NCBI GenBank assembly: GCA_964651535.1
Contig: CAZYYE010000003.1
Span: forward strand, 229,322-293,321
DNA length: 64,000 nt
Source of the DNA: Terrimesophilobacter sp964651535
GTDB lineage: Bacteria; Actinomycetota; Actinomycetes; Actinomycetales; Microbacteriaceae
Direction of reading: 5' to 3'
The position numbers were made by a program, and so were the translations under genes. The stretch's first letter is position 1. Each line of letters starts with the position of its first letter. Shown here piece after piece: positions 34,664-43,002 of the stretch. The notes beneath the pieces were generated by a model, which was given only the letters and a program-made list of their open reading frames with translations, had not been told where the DNA came from and made no database searches.

Positions 34664-35332
34664 TCAGTTGTGGCGAACGACGACCAGCGGCTGGGGCTCT
34701 GATACGCCGTCCCACGTTCCGGTCAGAGTTTCGGCCCTGCGGTAGGAGTCTGCCGACTCTCCGGACAGGCGGATCGAGCCGCCACTCACGACACGCTGAA
34801 TCGCGACGAGCATTGCGCTCGTATTCACAACCGTCACGCCGTCGTCGTGATGCACCGCAAGCTCGCCGAGGGCGGGGAGCCGCACCGAGTCGGTGCCCGT
34901 ACCCGTGCCGGTCACGAGCGCGCTTGGGGTGCGCTCGACACGCTTTCCGTCGACCTCGACGAACAGTTCGGCCTGATGGCCCCCGTTGAGCGTGGCAGCG
35001 GCAACGGTTTGGACGTACACGGGATCCCCCGTTCCGTCGTACACCCACCGCGAGCCGAGCACCGAATGCTCCATCGTGCCGATGAGAAACTCGTCGGCGC
35101 CGTCCAGCGGGGCACCCCGATACGTCAGGGGAACCTGAAGCGTCGGACCGTCCCCCGCGCGCACGAGAAGGGTTTCCACCCCGACTTCGCCCTCCGGGTC
35201 ATCGAAACGGAATGCCGCGACAGAACTGAGTGCCGCATCCGTCGGCCCGTCGAACCATGGTTGGCTCCGAACCCAGCCTTCGAGAAGTTCGAGCTTGGAC
35301 GGGCGAAGTTCGGCCTGATGAAGTAGTGCCAT
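34664..35332 (-). CDS. Maltokinase N-terminal cap-like protein, stand-alone
   Basis: The 222-residue protein begins MALLHQAELRPSKLELLEGW and contains AAFRFDDPEGEVGVETLLVRAGDGPTLQVPLTYRGAPL. These match the N-terminal cap domain of actinobacterial maltokinases (Mak_N_cap). No kinase domain follows in this ORF or next to it. Such stand-alone caps recur in actinobacteria without known function. It lies in a four-gene run with the DUF4287 gene, the J-domain gene and gap, with gaps of 12-35 bp. Confidence 0.78.
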   Translation of the reverse strand: MALLHQAELRPSKLELLEGWVRSQPWFDGPTDAALSSVAAFRFDDPEGEVGVETLLVRAGDGPTLQVPLTYRGAPLDGADEFLIGTMEHSVLGSRWVYDGTGDPVYVQTVAAATLNGGHQAELFVEVDGKRVERTPSALVTGTGTGTDSVRLPALGELAVHHDDGVTVVNTSAMLVAIQRVVSGGSIRLSGESADSYRRAETLTGTWDGVSEPQPLVVVRHN

Positions 35333-35355
35333 GGATCCAGCCTACCGATTTCGCG

Positions 35356-35652
35356 TTAGCGGCTCGCCGGGTTGCTCGCCGCGCCGTCGAGCCACAGCGT
35401 GTCGGACTCGTCCCGGTGCACGCCGGTGGAGCCGACGTGTTTCGAGTCGATGCCTGGCCCATTCCTGATGACGTGCACGAGCGCCATCCCGTGCCCGCGC
35501 CCCAGGTCGTAGTCCGACTTGAGCCAGTCGAGGATCGCGCCCGCTTTCACGCCCGGGTCGTCGAATCCCTTTTCCCTCGCGATGTCGATCAATTGCCGAG
35601 GCGTGAGTCCCGTCTTCGCTTCAATTGCGTCGAGATATGCCTGAAATGACAT
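35356..35652 (-). CDS. DUF4287 family protein
   Basis: Small soluble protein (98 residues) beginning MSFQAYLDAIEAKTGLTPRQ, followed by KGFDDPGVKAGAILDWLKSDYDLGRGHGMALVHVI. This is characteristic of DUF4287. These are widespread, often near stress or transport genes, with no established activity. It is first in the run leading to the maltokinase-cap, J-domain and gap genes. Confidence 0.8.
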   Translation of the reverse strand: MSFQAYLDAIEAKTGLTPRQLIDIAREKGFDDPGVKAGAILDWLKSDYDLGRGHGMALVHVIRNGPGIDSKHVGSTGVHRDESDTLWLDGAASNPASR

Positions 35653-35758
35653 GTTTACCGCCCTCCTGACTGTGCGCAGAGTGCTTACTCGGGTGGAGTG
35701 CTGAATTTCTCCAACTCGATGTTACGGTAATGGGTCATGTCCCCACCGAGAGAAGACC

Positions 35759-36307
35759 ATGATTTCACGCACCCGGGCCACCATTGCCGCCGCATTTCTG
35801 ACCTGCGTTCTCGCGCTCACGGGGTGCGCCCCGGAGGGCCCATCCGAAGCCATCGACCAGCCGAACCCGTCCGCTCCGTCTTCCGCCCCTGAGAGCCCGG
35901 TTGAGCAATCGAGCGGGCCGGCAACGCAGGAGGAAACGTGCGATTGGGACACCGCGCGGCTGAATTCGGGCAGCGCCGACATCCCCGGAGCAGAAAGCGG
36001 CGAGCTGACGACCGTGATCATCGGGGCATGGCAGCACACGCACATCGATTCCGGCGCGGGGTTCGAAGCGGTAGCGCCGACGACAGACATCCGCTACGTG
36101 TTCCCGTCCACCACGAGAATGCTCTACTGCCAGGACGTGCAGGGTGCAACTTTTCAAGCAGAGAATGCGGTCGACATCGGTGTCGACGGCACCGAATTGG
36201 TTCTGCCCTCGCCTGCGACCGGGTACGCCGTGACCGCGTGGGACGGCGACACCATGGTGTGGACGAACCACCGCGATGGTTCGCTCTACCTGCTGAAGCG
36301 CCGGTAA
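35759..36307 (+). CDS. Putative secreted lipoprotein of unknown function
   Basis: The 182-residue protein has a short basic N-terminus, a hydrophobic core and the lipobox LTGC with the acylated Cys at 23. A Pro/Ser-rich linker follows. The mature part (about 55-182) is a predicted beta-rich domain with the segments DWDTARLNSG and TVIIGAWQHTHIDSGAGFEAV. I do not recognise a family. It is transcribed opposite to its neighbours and converges with msrA. Confidence 0.65.
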   Translation: MISRTRATIAAAFLTCVLALTGCAPEGPSEAIDQPNPSAPSSAPESPVEQSSGPATQEETCDWDTARLNSGSADIPGAESGELTTVIIGAWQHTHIDSGAGFEAVAPTTDIRYVFPSTTRMLYCQDVQGATFQAENAVDIGVDGTELVLPSPATGYAVTAWDGDTMVWTNHRDGSLYLLKRR

Positions 36308-36335
36308 TCGCATCTCCGACCGCGGACGGCGCCTC

Positions 36336-36860
36336 TCAGCGTGACGCTGCCTGGCTTTCGCGGTGCGGAAGCGTCCAGTTCGGGCGAACGTAGTGGCACG
36401 TGTACCCGCTCGGGAACTTCTGCAGGTAGTCCTGGTGCTCCTCCTCGGCCTCCCAGAACGGCCCGGCCTCCGTCACCTCGGTGACCACTTTTCCTGGCCA
36501 CAGGCCTGAGGCGTCCACGTCTGCAATTGTCTCCAGCGCGATGCGCTTCTGTTCGTCGTTCGTGTAGAAGATCGCCGAGCGGTAGCTCGGTCCGATGTCA
36601 TTGCCCTGACGATCCTTCGTGGTCGGATCGTGGATTTGGAAGAAGAACTCCAGAATGTCCCTGAACGAGATCACGGACGGGTCGAACACGATCTCCACCG
36701 ACTCGGCATGGTTGCCGTGGTTGCGGTAAGTGGCGTTGGGAACTTCGCCGCCAGAGTAGCCGACCCGGGTGGAAAGGATACCGGCGCGGGCCCTCAGTAG
36801 CTCCTGGGCACCCCAGAAACAGCCGCTGGCCAGGATTGCGGTTTCGGTTGATTGCGTCAT
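36336..36860 (-). CDS. msrA: Peptide-methionine (S)-S-oxide reductase MsrA
   Basis: Repairs oxidised methionine. The catalytic motif is ASGCFWGAQELLRA near the N-terminus. TRVGYSGGEVPNATYRNHGNHAESVEIVFDP and FFQIHDPTTKDRQGNDIGPSYRSAIFY follow. Length (174) is normal. It lies 12 bp after a hemerythrin-domain gene on the same strand, giving a redox-stress pair. Confidence 0.96.
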   Translation of the reverse strand: MTQSTETAILASGCFWGAQELLRARAGILSTRVGYSGGEVPNATYRNHGNHAESVEIVFDPSVISFRDILEFFFQIHDPTTKDRQGNDIGPSYRSAIFYTNDEQKRIALETIADVDASGLWPGKVVTEVTEAGPFWEAEEEHQDYLQKFPSGYTCHYVRPNWTLPHRESQAASR

Positions 36861-36872
36861 GATGATGCAATT

Positions 36873-37568
36873 CTACTTGCCGACGAGCGCCGCCCGCCGG
36901 GCTTCGTATTTCGGTTTGCCCACCCAACGCCACAGGAGGCGGGCGGGCGCGGGCATGTTCTTACGCAGCCACTCGGTGCCGCCGTCCGGTTGCGCGGCGA
37001 GAATTGCGCCGAGGCCGTACCAGGCCTGACCTTTCGGCGTCGAGGCTCGGCCGTGTTGCGCGAACCATTCCACCTCGGACTCGGTGAGGGTGGTCTCCAT
37101 GACCGGCACGATGTTGGTTTCCTCGTCGCCGAGGTGCACGTCGAGCGCGGCGTTCACGCCGTCCAGCGCATCAAGAACGGCTGCGGCATCCGTGGCCGAC
37201 GCGGTCGTGCGCCACTGTTCCAGTGCCGGGTCCAGCGCGTTGAGGTGCACGAGCATCTTGGCGTGCTGTTCCTTCATGCGCCCGACATGAATGGCGCACG
37301 ACGGTGCCCGCTCCGTGATGGTGTCCCACAGTTTCAGGTCCTCGCCCTCGTGGTGGGCGTGCAGGGAGATCGACAGGAGAGCCAGATTGTCCGCGACGAC
37401 CTGGGCATGGGCAAGGTCGCCGTCTCGCACGCCCTTGACGAGGGTCGGACCTTCCGCGAATCCAGCGCGGTACATCCGGTGGATCTCGGCCATCCCGCTG
37501 GCATCGCAGGTTTTGACCCCGTGCGATTCAGGTTGGTTGCCGTTTGCGGGAAGCGCGGTTGCTGGCAT
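36873..37568 (-). CDS. Hemerythrin HHE-domain protein
   Basis: The 231-residue all-helical protein carries the expected iron ligands: MAEIHRMYRAG, LHAHHEGEDLKLWD, MKEQHAKMLVHL and DVHLGDEETNIVPVME. The spacing fits two HHE-type helical hairpins. Such proteins bind di-iron and handle O2, NO or iron. The true start may be the internal Met of MAEIHRMY about 25 residues in. Its neighbour msrA supports a redox role. Confidence 0.85.
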   Translation of the reverse strand: MPATALPANGNQPESHGVKTCDASGMAEIHRMYRAGFAEGPTLVKGVRDGDLAHAQVVADNLALLSISLHAHHEGEDLKLWDTITERAPSCAIHVGRMKEQHAKMLVHLNALDPALEQWRTTASATDAAAVLDALDGVNAALDVHLGDEETNIVPVMETTLTESEVEWFAQHGRASTPKGQAWYGLGAILAAQPDGGTEWLRKNMPAPARLLWRWVGKPKYEARRAALVGK

Positions 37569-37609
37569 TTGGGTACCTCAGTTCAACTCGGGTTGGAATG
37601 GTAAACGCG

Positions 37610-37969
37610 TCAGGAAGATTCTGTAGGGCCAAGCACGACGCCAGTGAGTGTTCCGGTGCCTTCCTTGAGTTCCACGAACAGGACGTGGGTGTCTGTGTCA
37701 CCAATGTTCTCGCCAAAGTGCTGTTGGGCAGACAACCAGGTGGTGACGCCGGCAGGAAGTTCCACGTCGCGGTGGGCGTCGCCCGCGTGAAGTCGCCTCC
37801 TGAAGGCGCTCAAGGTATACATCACGCTGTCCGGATGCTCGTGCAGCGTCGTTTTATCACCCGGGGTGTCTCTATACTCCAAAACGCGTACGCGATCGTT
37901 CTCGAACACCAGCGAATAGTGGTCCGGGTTGCTCGTGACTGGGTCCAAATTCATGAGAAATTGTGGCAT
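37610..37969 (-). CDS. Small cupin-fold protein
   Basis: The 119-residue protein has the single-domain cupin pattern: RVLEYRDTPGDKTTLHEHPDSVMYTLSAF (motif 1 with HxH) and a second strand pair ending in THVLFVELKEG. Metal-binding histidines of motif 1 are present (HEHP). The family covers many functions, so substrate is unknown. Confidence 0.75.
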   Translation of the reverse strand: MPQFLMNLDPVTSNPDHYSLVFENDRVRVLEYRDTPGDKTTLHEHPDSVMYTLSAFRRRLHAGDAHRDVELPAGVTTWLSAQQHFGENIGDTDTHVLFVELKEGTGTLTGVVLGPTESS

Positions 37970-38011
37970 GCCAGTCGTGTCACCACCAGCCCCAATTTTT
38001 CGTCGCAGACT

Positions 38012-38839
38012 TCAGTACAGGAAGATCGCAAGCCAATCCCGGTTGTGGGCGTGCACGAGAGCGAGGAAGAGCACGAGGTCGAACAGCAAGTGCACGCTCA
38101 CGACGTAACTGAACGACTTCGTGAGCGTGAAGGTGTAACCCTGCAGAAGCGCGAACGGAAACGTCAGGAGCGGCCCCCATCCGGTGTATCCGATTTCCCA
38201 CAGGAACGAGGTGAAGATCACCGCCTGGAGGATGTTCGCGAGCCAGTTCGGAAAGTGCTGGCGCAGGAGCGTATAGGTGGTGCAAATGAAGAACAGTTCG
38301 TCCCAAATGCCGACCGAGTTGACCCCGATGAACAATCGCCAGAACACGGAGGGGTCGCCGGAGGCATCCGGCCAGTTGAGGTAGGCGCCGGAGCCGATGA
38401 GGTACACGGGCAAAATGAAATATCCGAGGATCACCACTCCGGGCAGATACAGTTTCGCCGGCAAACTCCACGGCTTGCCCGTGAGCACGGGAAAACGGAT
38501 GATGCGTTCCCGGTAGACGAAGCGATCCACGAGCCAGGGAACAATGACGGCCAGCGCAAGCGCCGTTCCCATGGCTGCCATGTGGCCGAGGCTCAGGTCG
38601 GCGTTGAGCGGCACGAGGCTGATGATGAACAACCCGGCGACGATCAAACCGAGATGGCGCAGAAGTGTGCGGTCGACAAACGCCGCCACGAGAAGGGCTG
38701 CCGCGAGAGTCGCATATCCAGCGACATTGATCTGGAATCCGAACAGGAGAACCCCGGATGCCGACACGAGCGCCGCGGAAATCAGCTTCCCGGGGTGCAC
38801 GCGCACCACGGGCCGGTCAATGCTCGCGGAGTTCGTCAT
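38012..38839 (-). CDS. CPBP-like polytopic membrane protein with degenerate motif
   Basis: The 275-residue protein has about eight hydrophobic helices. The region GIWDELFFICTTYTLLRQHFPNWLANILQAVIFTSFLWEI followed by SVHLLFDLVLF is laid out like the CPBP intramembrane protease family (motif 1 E-E-x3-R, later H-x3-D). The double Glu is reduced to Asp-Glu and the Arg is displaced. Whether it is a protease or a non-catalytic relative cannot be told. Confidence 0.6.
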   Translation of the reverse strand: MTNSASIDRPVVRVHPGKLISAALVSASGVLLFGFQINVAGYATLAAALLVAAFVDRTLLRHLGLIVAGLFIISLVPLNADLSLGHMAAMGTALALAVIVPWLVDRFVYRERIIRFPVLTGKPWSLPAKLYLPGVVILGYFILPVYLIGSGAYLNWPDASGDPSVFWRLFIGVNSVGIWDELFFICTTYTLLRQHFPNWLANILQAVIFTSFLWEIGYTGWGPLLTFPFALLQGYTFTLTKSFSYVVSVHLLFDLVLFLALVHAHNRDWLAIFLY

Positions 38840-38875
38840 CGAACCAGCATTGCAGATCGCGCGAACACTGTTCGC

Positions 38876-39292
38876 CTAGACGAGGATCGGCAATGACCCG
38901 GTTGGCGGGTGCGCGGCCTCCGACCTCACGATTGCGACCTCGTTGGTCATTGGCTCGGCAGACATCGGCTCGGCGGCGGTGATGATGGGTATCGACTTCG
39001 TGATGTGTGGCAGCGTCCGGCCCCGCCGAACGATCACTATTGTGGCGAGGGCGAGCGGGACAGCGAGTACGCTCGGGGCGCTCACCCACAGCGACGCGCT
39101 GACCACTCCATACGCGCCCCACAGCACGTAGCAGGCAACCAGAAGCCACTGCGTAACCTCGGAAATGCCGGTCAATCGCACCGGGTCATTGCGGTTCTGC
39201 CACGTCGTCCGCGCCTGCGGAAGCCACATGAGAATGGAGAAACCCGTCGCAACGAATCCGAGCGCATTCACGAAGACGGGGCTGATGTCCAT
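38876..39292 (-). CDS. SemiSWEET/PQ-loop membrane protein
   Basis: The 138-residue protein (from the ATG at 39292, MDISPVFVNALGFVATGFS) has three main hydrophobic helices. The PQ-loop signature IMWLPQARTTWQNRNDP comes after the first. This is a SemiSWEET-type half transporter, which dimerises to move small sugars. A charged cytoplasmic tail of about 45 residues extends beyond the core and is longer than usual. An upstream ATG at 39346 would add 18 residues; RBS evidence is weak for both. Confidence 0.7.
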   Translation of the reverse strand: MDISPVFVNALGFVATGFSILMWLPQARTTWQNRNDPVRLTGISEVTQWLLVACYVLWGAYGVVSASLWVSAPSVLAVPLALATIVIVRRGRTLPHITKSIPIITAAEPMSAEPMTNEVAIVRSEAAHPPTGSLPILV

Positions 39293-39403
39293 ACCGGTTG
39301 TTCTGTTCTTTCTCACGGCCCGCAGGTAATCCAGTTCGGGCGGCATGTGGCGAGGGCATCAACGATGTCAAGGACATCATAGGCACGAAACGTTCGCCGG
39401 TGC

Positions 39404-39493
39404 CTACTCGAGGACCGTCCAGAACGAATCCTTGGGGATGATCTTTCCCGCGCCGTCGAACTCGAGCAGGTCCCGCCGCGCATTCGCTTTCAT
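39404..39493 (-). CDS. Possible small ORF or gene remnant (29 residues)
   Basis: An ATG frame of 29 codons begins MKANARRDLLEFDGAGKIIP and ends in DSFWTVLE before TAG. A GGAGG lies 14 bases upstream, further than ideal. The composition looks protein-like (amphipathic, ending in an aromatic-rich strand) and could be the tail of a decayed gene. The rest of the 269-bp gap between the SemiSWEET and MFS genes shows no other feature. Confidence 0.3.
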   Translation of the reverse strand: MKANARRDLLEFDGAGKIIPKDSFWTVLE

Positions 39494-39561
39494 GCCTGTC
39501 GGGCATCCTCCGTGCCGGGGGTTTGCGCCATAGGGCTGTTCCGCGAACTACCTCATCTGGC

Positions 39562-40956
39562 TCACGCGCCCGCGGGCACCATGGGCACTTGTTCGTCGTT
39601 GCCCAGATACTGAGCGGAGAGCCGCCGGTACGACCGCGTGAAGAACGCCGCGAACGCCACGAGGACCATGATCAGCCCCGCGATGAGGAACACGAGCGCG
39701 ATGCCTCGGGCCTGACCGTCGCCGAGCAACCAGCCGAATGCCTCCTGACCTGCCCGCGAATCCATGTACGGGATGATGAGGAATTGGGCGATCGGCGCGA
39801 TCAGGAATGCCGTGATGGGCGCGGCCGCCGCCTCGAACGCTTGAGCGAAACCGAATACGCGGCCCTGCGTTCGGTAGGGCACGATTTTCTGGATGACGGT
39901 CTGCTCTGCGGCCTCTACCGCCGGGATGAGGGTCATGTACAGGAGGATGCCGCCCGCGTACAGCCACCACCATTCGCGGATCGTGAACATCGCGCCGAGG
40001 ACGCCCATGATCATGACGAGCAGCAGCATGGTGCGGATAGGGTTGCGGCCGAGACCGAACTTCGCGACGAGCAGGCCGCCGATGATGAATCCGCTCGAAG
40101 TCACGCCAAGCACGATGCCCCAGATTTCGACGGGAAACATTTCGAGCCCGTACGGGTCCATGAGCGCGATGTAGACGCCGCCGATGAAGTTGTTGAACGT
40201 GGAGAAAATGATGAGCGCGAACAGCCCTGTTGCCGCGCGGACGGCGGTGATGCTGCCGCGCAAGTCGATGAACGGTACGTGGCCGGGTTCCGGTTCCGGC
40301 TTGTCCTCCGGAATGTTCAGAAACATCAGGTGCACGAGAGCCGCGGCCGACAGGGCGATCGCGATCAGGAGCGTCCAGCCCATCCCGAGCAATCCGATCG
40401 ACAGGCCGCTGAACACGCTCGTGACGAGGAAGGCGAGTCCCTGCACGGTTCCCACCATGCCGTTAGCGTTCGCGTGGCGCTCCACGGGGACGAGCAGGGT
40501 CACGGTCGTCGACAGCGCGATGTTTCGCATGTTTTCGACGACGGCGCCGAACAGGATGACGCCGGAGAACACCCAGAATATGGGACCGCCCAAATCGAGG
40601 AGAACGGATTCCTGGAAGACCAGGTAAATCGCTCCTGAAACTCCGAACGCGGCAAGCGTCACCGCGCCAGCGAACAACATGACGTGGTACTTGCGGTGCC
40701 GGTCGACGATCGTGCCGAATCCCATGGAGAACACCGCGATGAGCAACATGTATGCGCCGCCGATGATGCCGGTGGCGAGCACCGACTTCGTCTCGATGTA
40801 CACCCAGAACGTGAGGCCGAACCAGAGGTAACTGGTCGTCACGTTGGCGATCGCGGTGTTCACGAGCACTTGCAGAAACGTGCGGAACCCGTCCGGCGGG
40901 GTTTCCCGCGCCGGTGGTGTCGCGGCAGAAATCGGATGGTCTCCGCTCGCTGTCAT
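39562..40956 (-). CDS. MFS transporter
   Basis: Twelve-helix major facilitator (464 residues) with an MFS loop 2-3 segment in FGTIVDRHRKYHVML and repeated Gly-rich helices. The C-terminal half has KFGLGRNPIRTM and IVPYRTQGRVFGFAQAFEA, reminiscent of the MFS_3/enterobactin-exporter type. I start at the ATG at 40956 with a GGGGGAAA RBS; the frame to 41085 adds 43 residues overlapping the YCII gene region. Substrate unknown. It is divergent from the YCII gene with 49 bp between starts. Confidence 0.85.
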   Translation of the reverse strand: MTASGDHPISAATPPARETPPDGFRTFLQVLVNTAIANVTTSYLWFGLTFWVYIETKSVLATGIIGGAYMLLIAVFSMGFGTIVDRHRKYHVMLFAGAVTLAAFGVSGAIYLVFQESVLLDLGGPIFWVFSGVILFGAVVENMRNIALSTTVTLLVPVERHANANGMVGTVQGLAFLVTSVFSGLSIGLLGMGWTLLIAIALSAAALVHLMFLNIPEDKPEPEPGHVPFIDLRGSITAVRAATGLFALIIFSTFNNFIGGVYIALMDPYGLEMFPVEIWGIVLGVTSSGFIIGGLLVAKFGLGRNPIRTMLLLVMIMGVLGAMFTIREWWWLYAGGILLYMTLIPAVEAAEQTVIQKIVPYRTQGRVFGFAQAFEAAAAPITAFLIAPIAQFLIIPYMDSRAGQEAFGWLLGDGQARGIALVFLIAGLIMVLVAFAAFFTRSYRRLSAQYLGNDEQVPMVPAGA

Positions 40957-41005
40957 CCGATTTCCCCCATCGTGGTGTGTTAGGCCGATGATCGATAATA
41001 ACGGC

Positions 41006-41329
41006 ATGAGATTTCTGATTTCCGTCATCGACGACACGACCGATCTGGCCACGGACGACGAGATGGCCTCGATCGACGCATTCAACGAGCGGCTTCAGGC
41101 CGGGGGGCACTGGGTGTTCGCATGCGGGCTCACGGATCCGGGCGCTGCCACGGTGATCGACAATCGGGCCGGAGCAGGAAAGGTGACGGAAGGACCCCTT
41201 ATCGACTCCCCGGAACACGTGAGCGGCTTCTGGATCATCACCGCGCCCAATGCTGACTCCGCGCTCGAGCTCGCTGCGGAAGGCTCGCGCGCCTGCAACC
41301 GCAAAGTCGAGCTTCGCGCTCTGCACTAG
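41006..41329 (+). CDS. YCII-domain protein
   Basis: The 107-residue protein starts MRFLISVIDDTTDLATDDEM. It continues AFNERLQAGGHWVFACGLTDPGAATVIDN and TEGPLIDSPEHVSGFWIITAPNADSALELA, the pattern of DGPF/YCII (dimeric ferredoxin-like) proteins. These often accompany ECF sigma factors, but none is adjacent here. The ATG at 41006 is chosen over an upstream frame inside the MFS gene. Confidence 0.85.
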   Translation: MRFLISVIDDTTDLATDDEMASIDAFNERLQAGGHWVFACGLTDPGAATVIDNRAGAGKVTEGPLIDSPEHVSGFWIITAPNADSALELAAEGSRACNRKVELRALH

Positions 41330-41435
41330 GCACGCCCGCTCGTGGCGTCTGCGCACTCGTGACACCCCGGCATCACGGGCTCGATAGTGCCGGGATGTTT
41401 GTCACTCGCCTGCTGCACGTGGTGAACTGGGCTCA

Positions 41436-42986
41436 ATGCGAAATTCAGACACCATCGACGGCCCGGAGGATTCCGGAGACGCGCACTCCGCCGATGCCCT
41501 GGAACGGACGGCGCCGGAGAAACTTCCGGACGGCATCGACAGCGCATTTCGCGTCGATTTGGAGCGGATCCGCTTCTCCCCTTACTTCTCCAGGCTCTCC
41601 GCTGTCACGCAGGTGATTCCGCAGGCCGGTTCCGGCACGGTCGTCCACAATCGGCTCACGCACTCGCTCAAGGTCACCGCGGTCGCCCGATCCATCGCGG
41701 TCTCGCTTCGACATCGCGGCGGCGCGGACTGGGACATGGTCGCGAAGCTCGGCGGTTGCGACCACATCGTCGTGCAGGCTGCGGCGAGCGCGCACGACCT
41801 CGGGCATCCGCCGTTCGGGCATTTGGGCGAACAAGTGCTCGATCGGCTGGCCAGGGAACGCCTGGGTCTTGCCGATGGCTTTGAAGGGAACGCGCAGACG
41901 TTCCGCATCCTCACGGAAATCGACCATTGCCACGCGAGCGAACGCGGCCTGAACCTGACGGTCGCAGTGAGGGCTGCTGTTCTCAAGTACCCGTGGGCGC
42001 GCGAGGACTGGCGACGCGACGATGCGGGCCCAGCCCACCAATTGCCGCGCGGTGTCGGAATCGACCGCGAGCTCGGGGCGGCCAAGTTTTCGGCGTACAC
42101 GCTCGATGCCGCAGAGCTCGCGCACGTGAAGAGCCGTTTTCCGCGCATCGGCAAGCACCAGCAAACCGTCGAATGCTCGGTCATGGATGTCGCCGACGAC
42201 ATCGCCTATTCCGTTCACGATCTCGACGACTTTTACCGGGCGGGTGTGCTGCAGTACCCGACGATTGCCGCCGAGCTGGAACGGTGGCTCGCGGATCGTG
42301 CGGAACTCTCCGCGCTTGACGACGCGGAGCTCGAGTCAACGCTGCGCGCCCCTGGTCGCTCGCTGGAACGGGCGTGGCGGCGCACCGCGCAAAAGGACGG
42401 TTGGATCGCCGATGAGGGCGAGTTCCGGGATGCCGTGCGCCGCGTGCAGGAAGGGCTCGTCGAGAGCCTGCTGTCGATTCCCTTCGACGGCGGGATCGAC
42501 GCAGAGCGGCGGGTTGCCGCGTTCACCCACCACTGGATCGATCGTCTGAAAGCGTCGATTGCAGTCGACGTGAATCCGGATGTGCGCAGCGGCCACGTGC
42601 GGCTTTCTCGGGACGCGTGGCACGATGTAGTCGTGCTCAAATTCGTGCACACGCGCTTCGTGCTCGACCGGGCAGACCTCACGATCTACCAGCGCGGGCA
42701 GGCCCGCGTGCTGTCCTCCCTTGTCGAGGGGTTCCACGCCTGGCTTGCCGACCCGAACGACGCTCCGAGGGCACCGAGGCGCTTGCTCGACTCGGTGGAG
42801 GCGACCATCGATTCGTACGCCGAGCTTGAGCGCGCCGATCCCCGCGGGGCAGATATCTCGCGCCTTGGCCGGGCGCGCGCGGTCATCGACTACATCGCGT
42901 CGTTCACGGATGCGCAGGCGATGTCCGCTGCGGCGTTGCTGGGCGGCGCGTCGGATCGCCTGTGGGATGAGGGGCGAAGCCTCTAG
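41436..42986 (+). CDS. dgt: dGTP triphosphohydrolase (Dgt family, HD domain)
   Basis: HD-domain enzyme that hydrolyses dNTPs to nucleoside and triphosphate. The 516-residue protein shows RLSAVTQVIPQAG, VVHNRLTHSLKVTAVARSIA (first metal His), AASAHDLGHPPFGHLGEQ (HD and second His) and ECSVMDVADDIAYSVHDLDDF (the distal Asp). All metal ligands are present. Dgt removes excess dNTPs. The N-terminal 25 residues are acidic and unconserved, so a start a few codons later is possible. Confidence 0.92.
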   Translation: MRNSDTIDGPEDSGDAHSADALERTAPEKLPDGIDSAFRVDLERIRFSPYFSRLSAVTQVIPQAGSGTVVHNRLTHSLKVTAVARSIAVSLRHRGGADWDMVAKLGGCDHIVVQAAASAHDLGHPPFGHLGEQVLDRLARERLGLADGFEGNAQTFRILTEIDHCHASERGLNLTVAVRAAVLKYPWAREDWRRDDAGPAHQLPRGVGIDRELGAAKFSAYTLDAAELAHVKSRFPRIGKHQQTVECSVMDVADDIAYSVHDLDDFYRAGVLQYPTIAAELERWLADRAELSALDDAELESTLRAPGRSLERAWRRTAQKDGWIADEGEFRDAVRRVQEGLVESLLSIPFDGGIDAERRVAAFTHHWIDRLKASIAVDVNPDVRSGHVRLSRDAWHDVVVLKFVHTRFVLDRADLTIYQRGQARVLSSLVEGFHAWLADPNDAPRAPRRLLDSVEATIDSYAELERADPRGADISRLGRARAVIDYIASFTDAQAMSAAALLGGASDRLWDEGRSL

Positions 42987-43002
42987 CGTTGGCCATCCCG
43001 CC

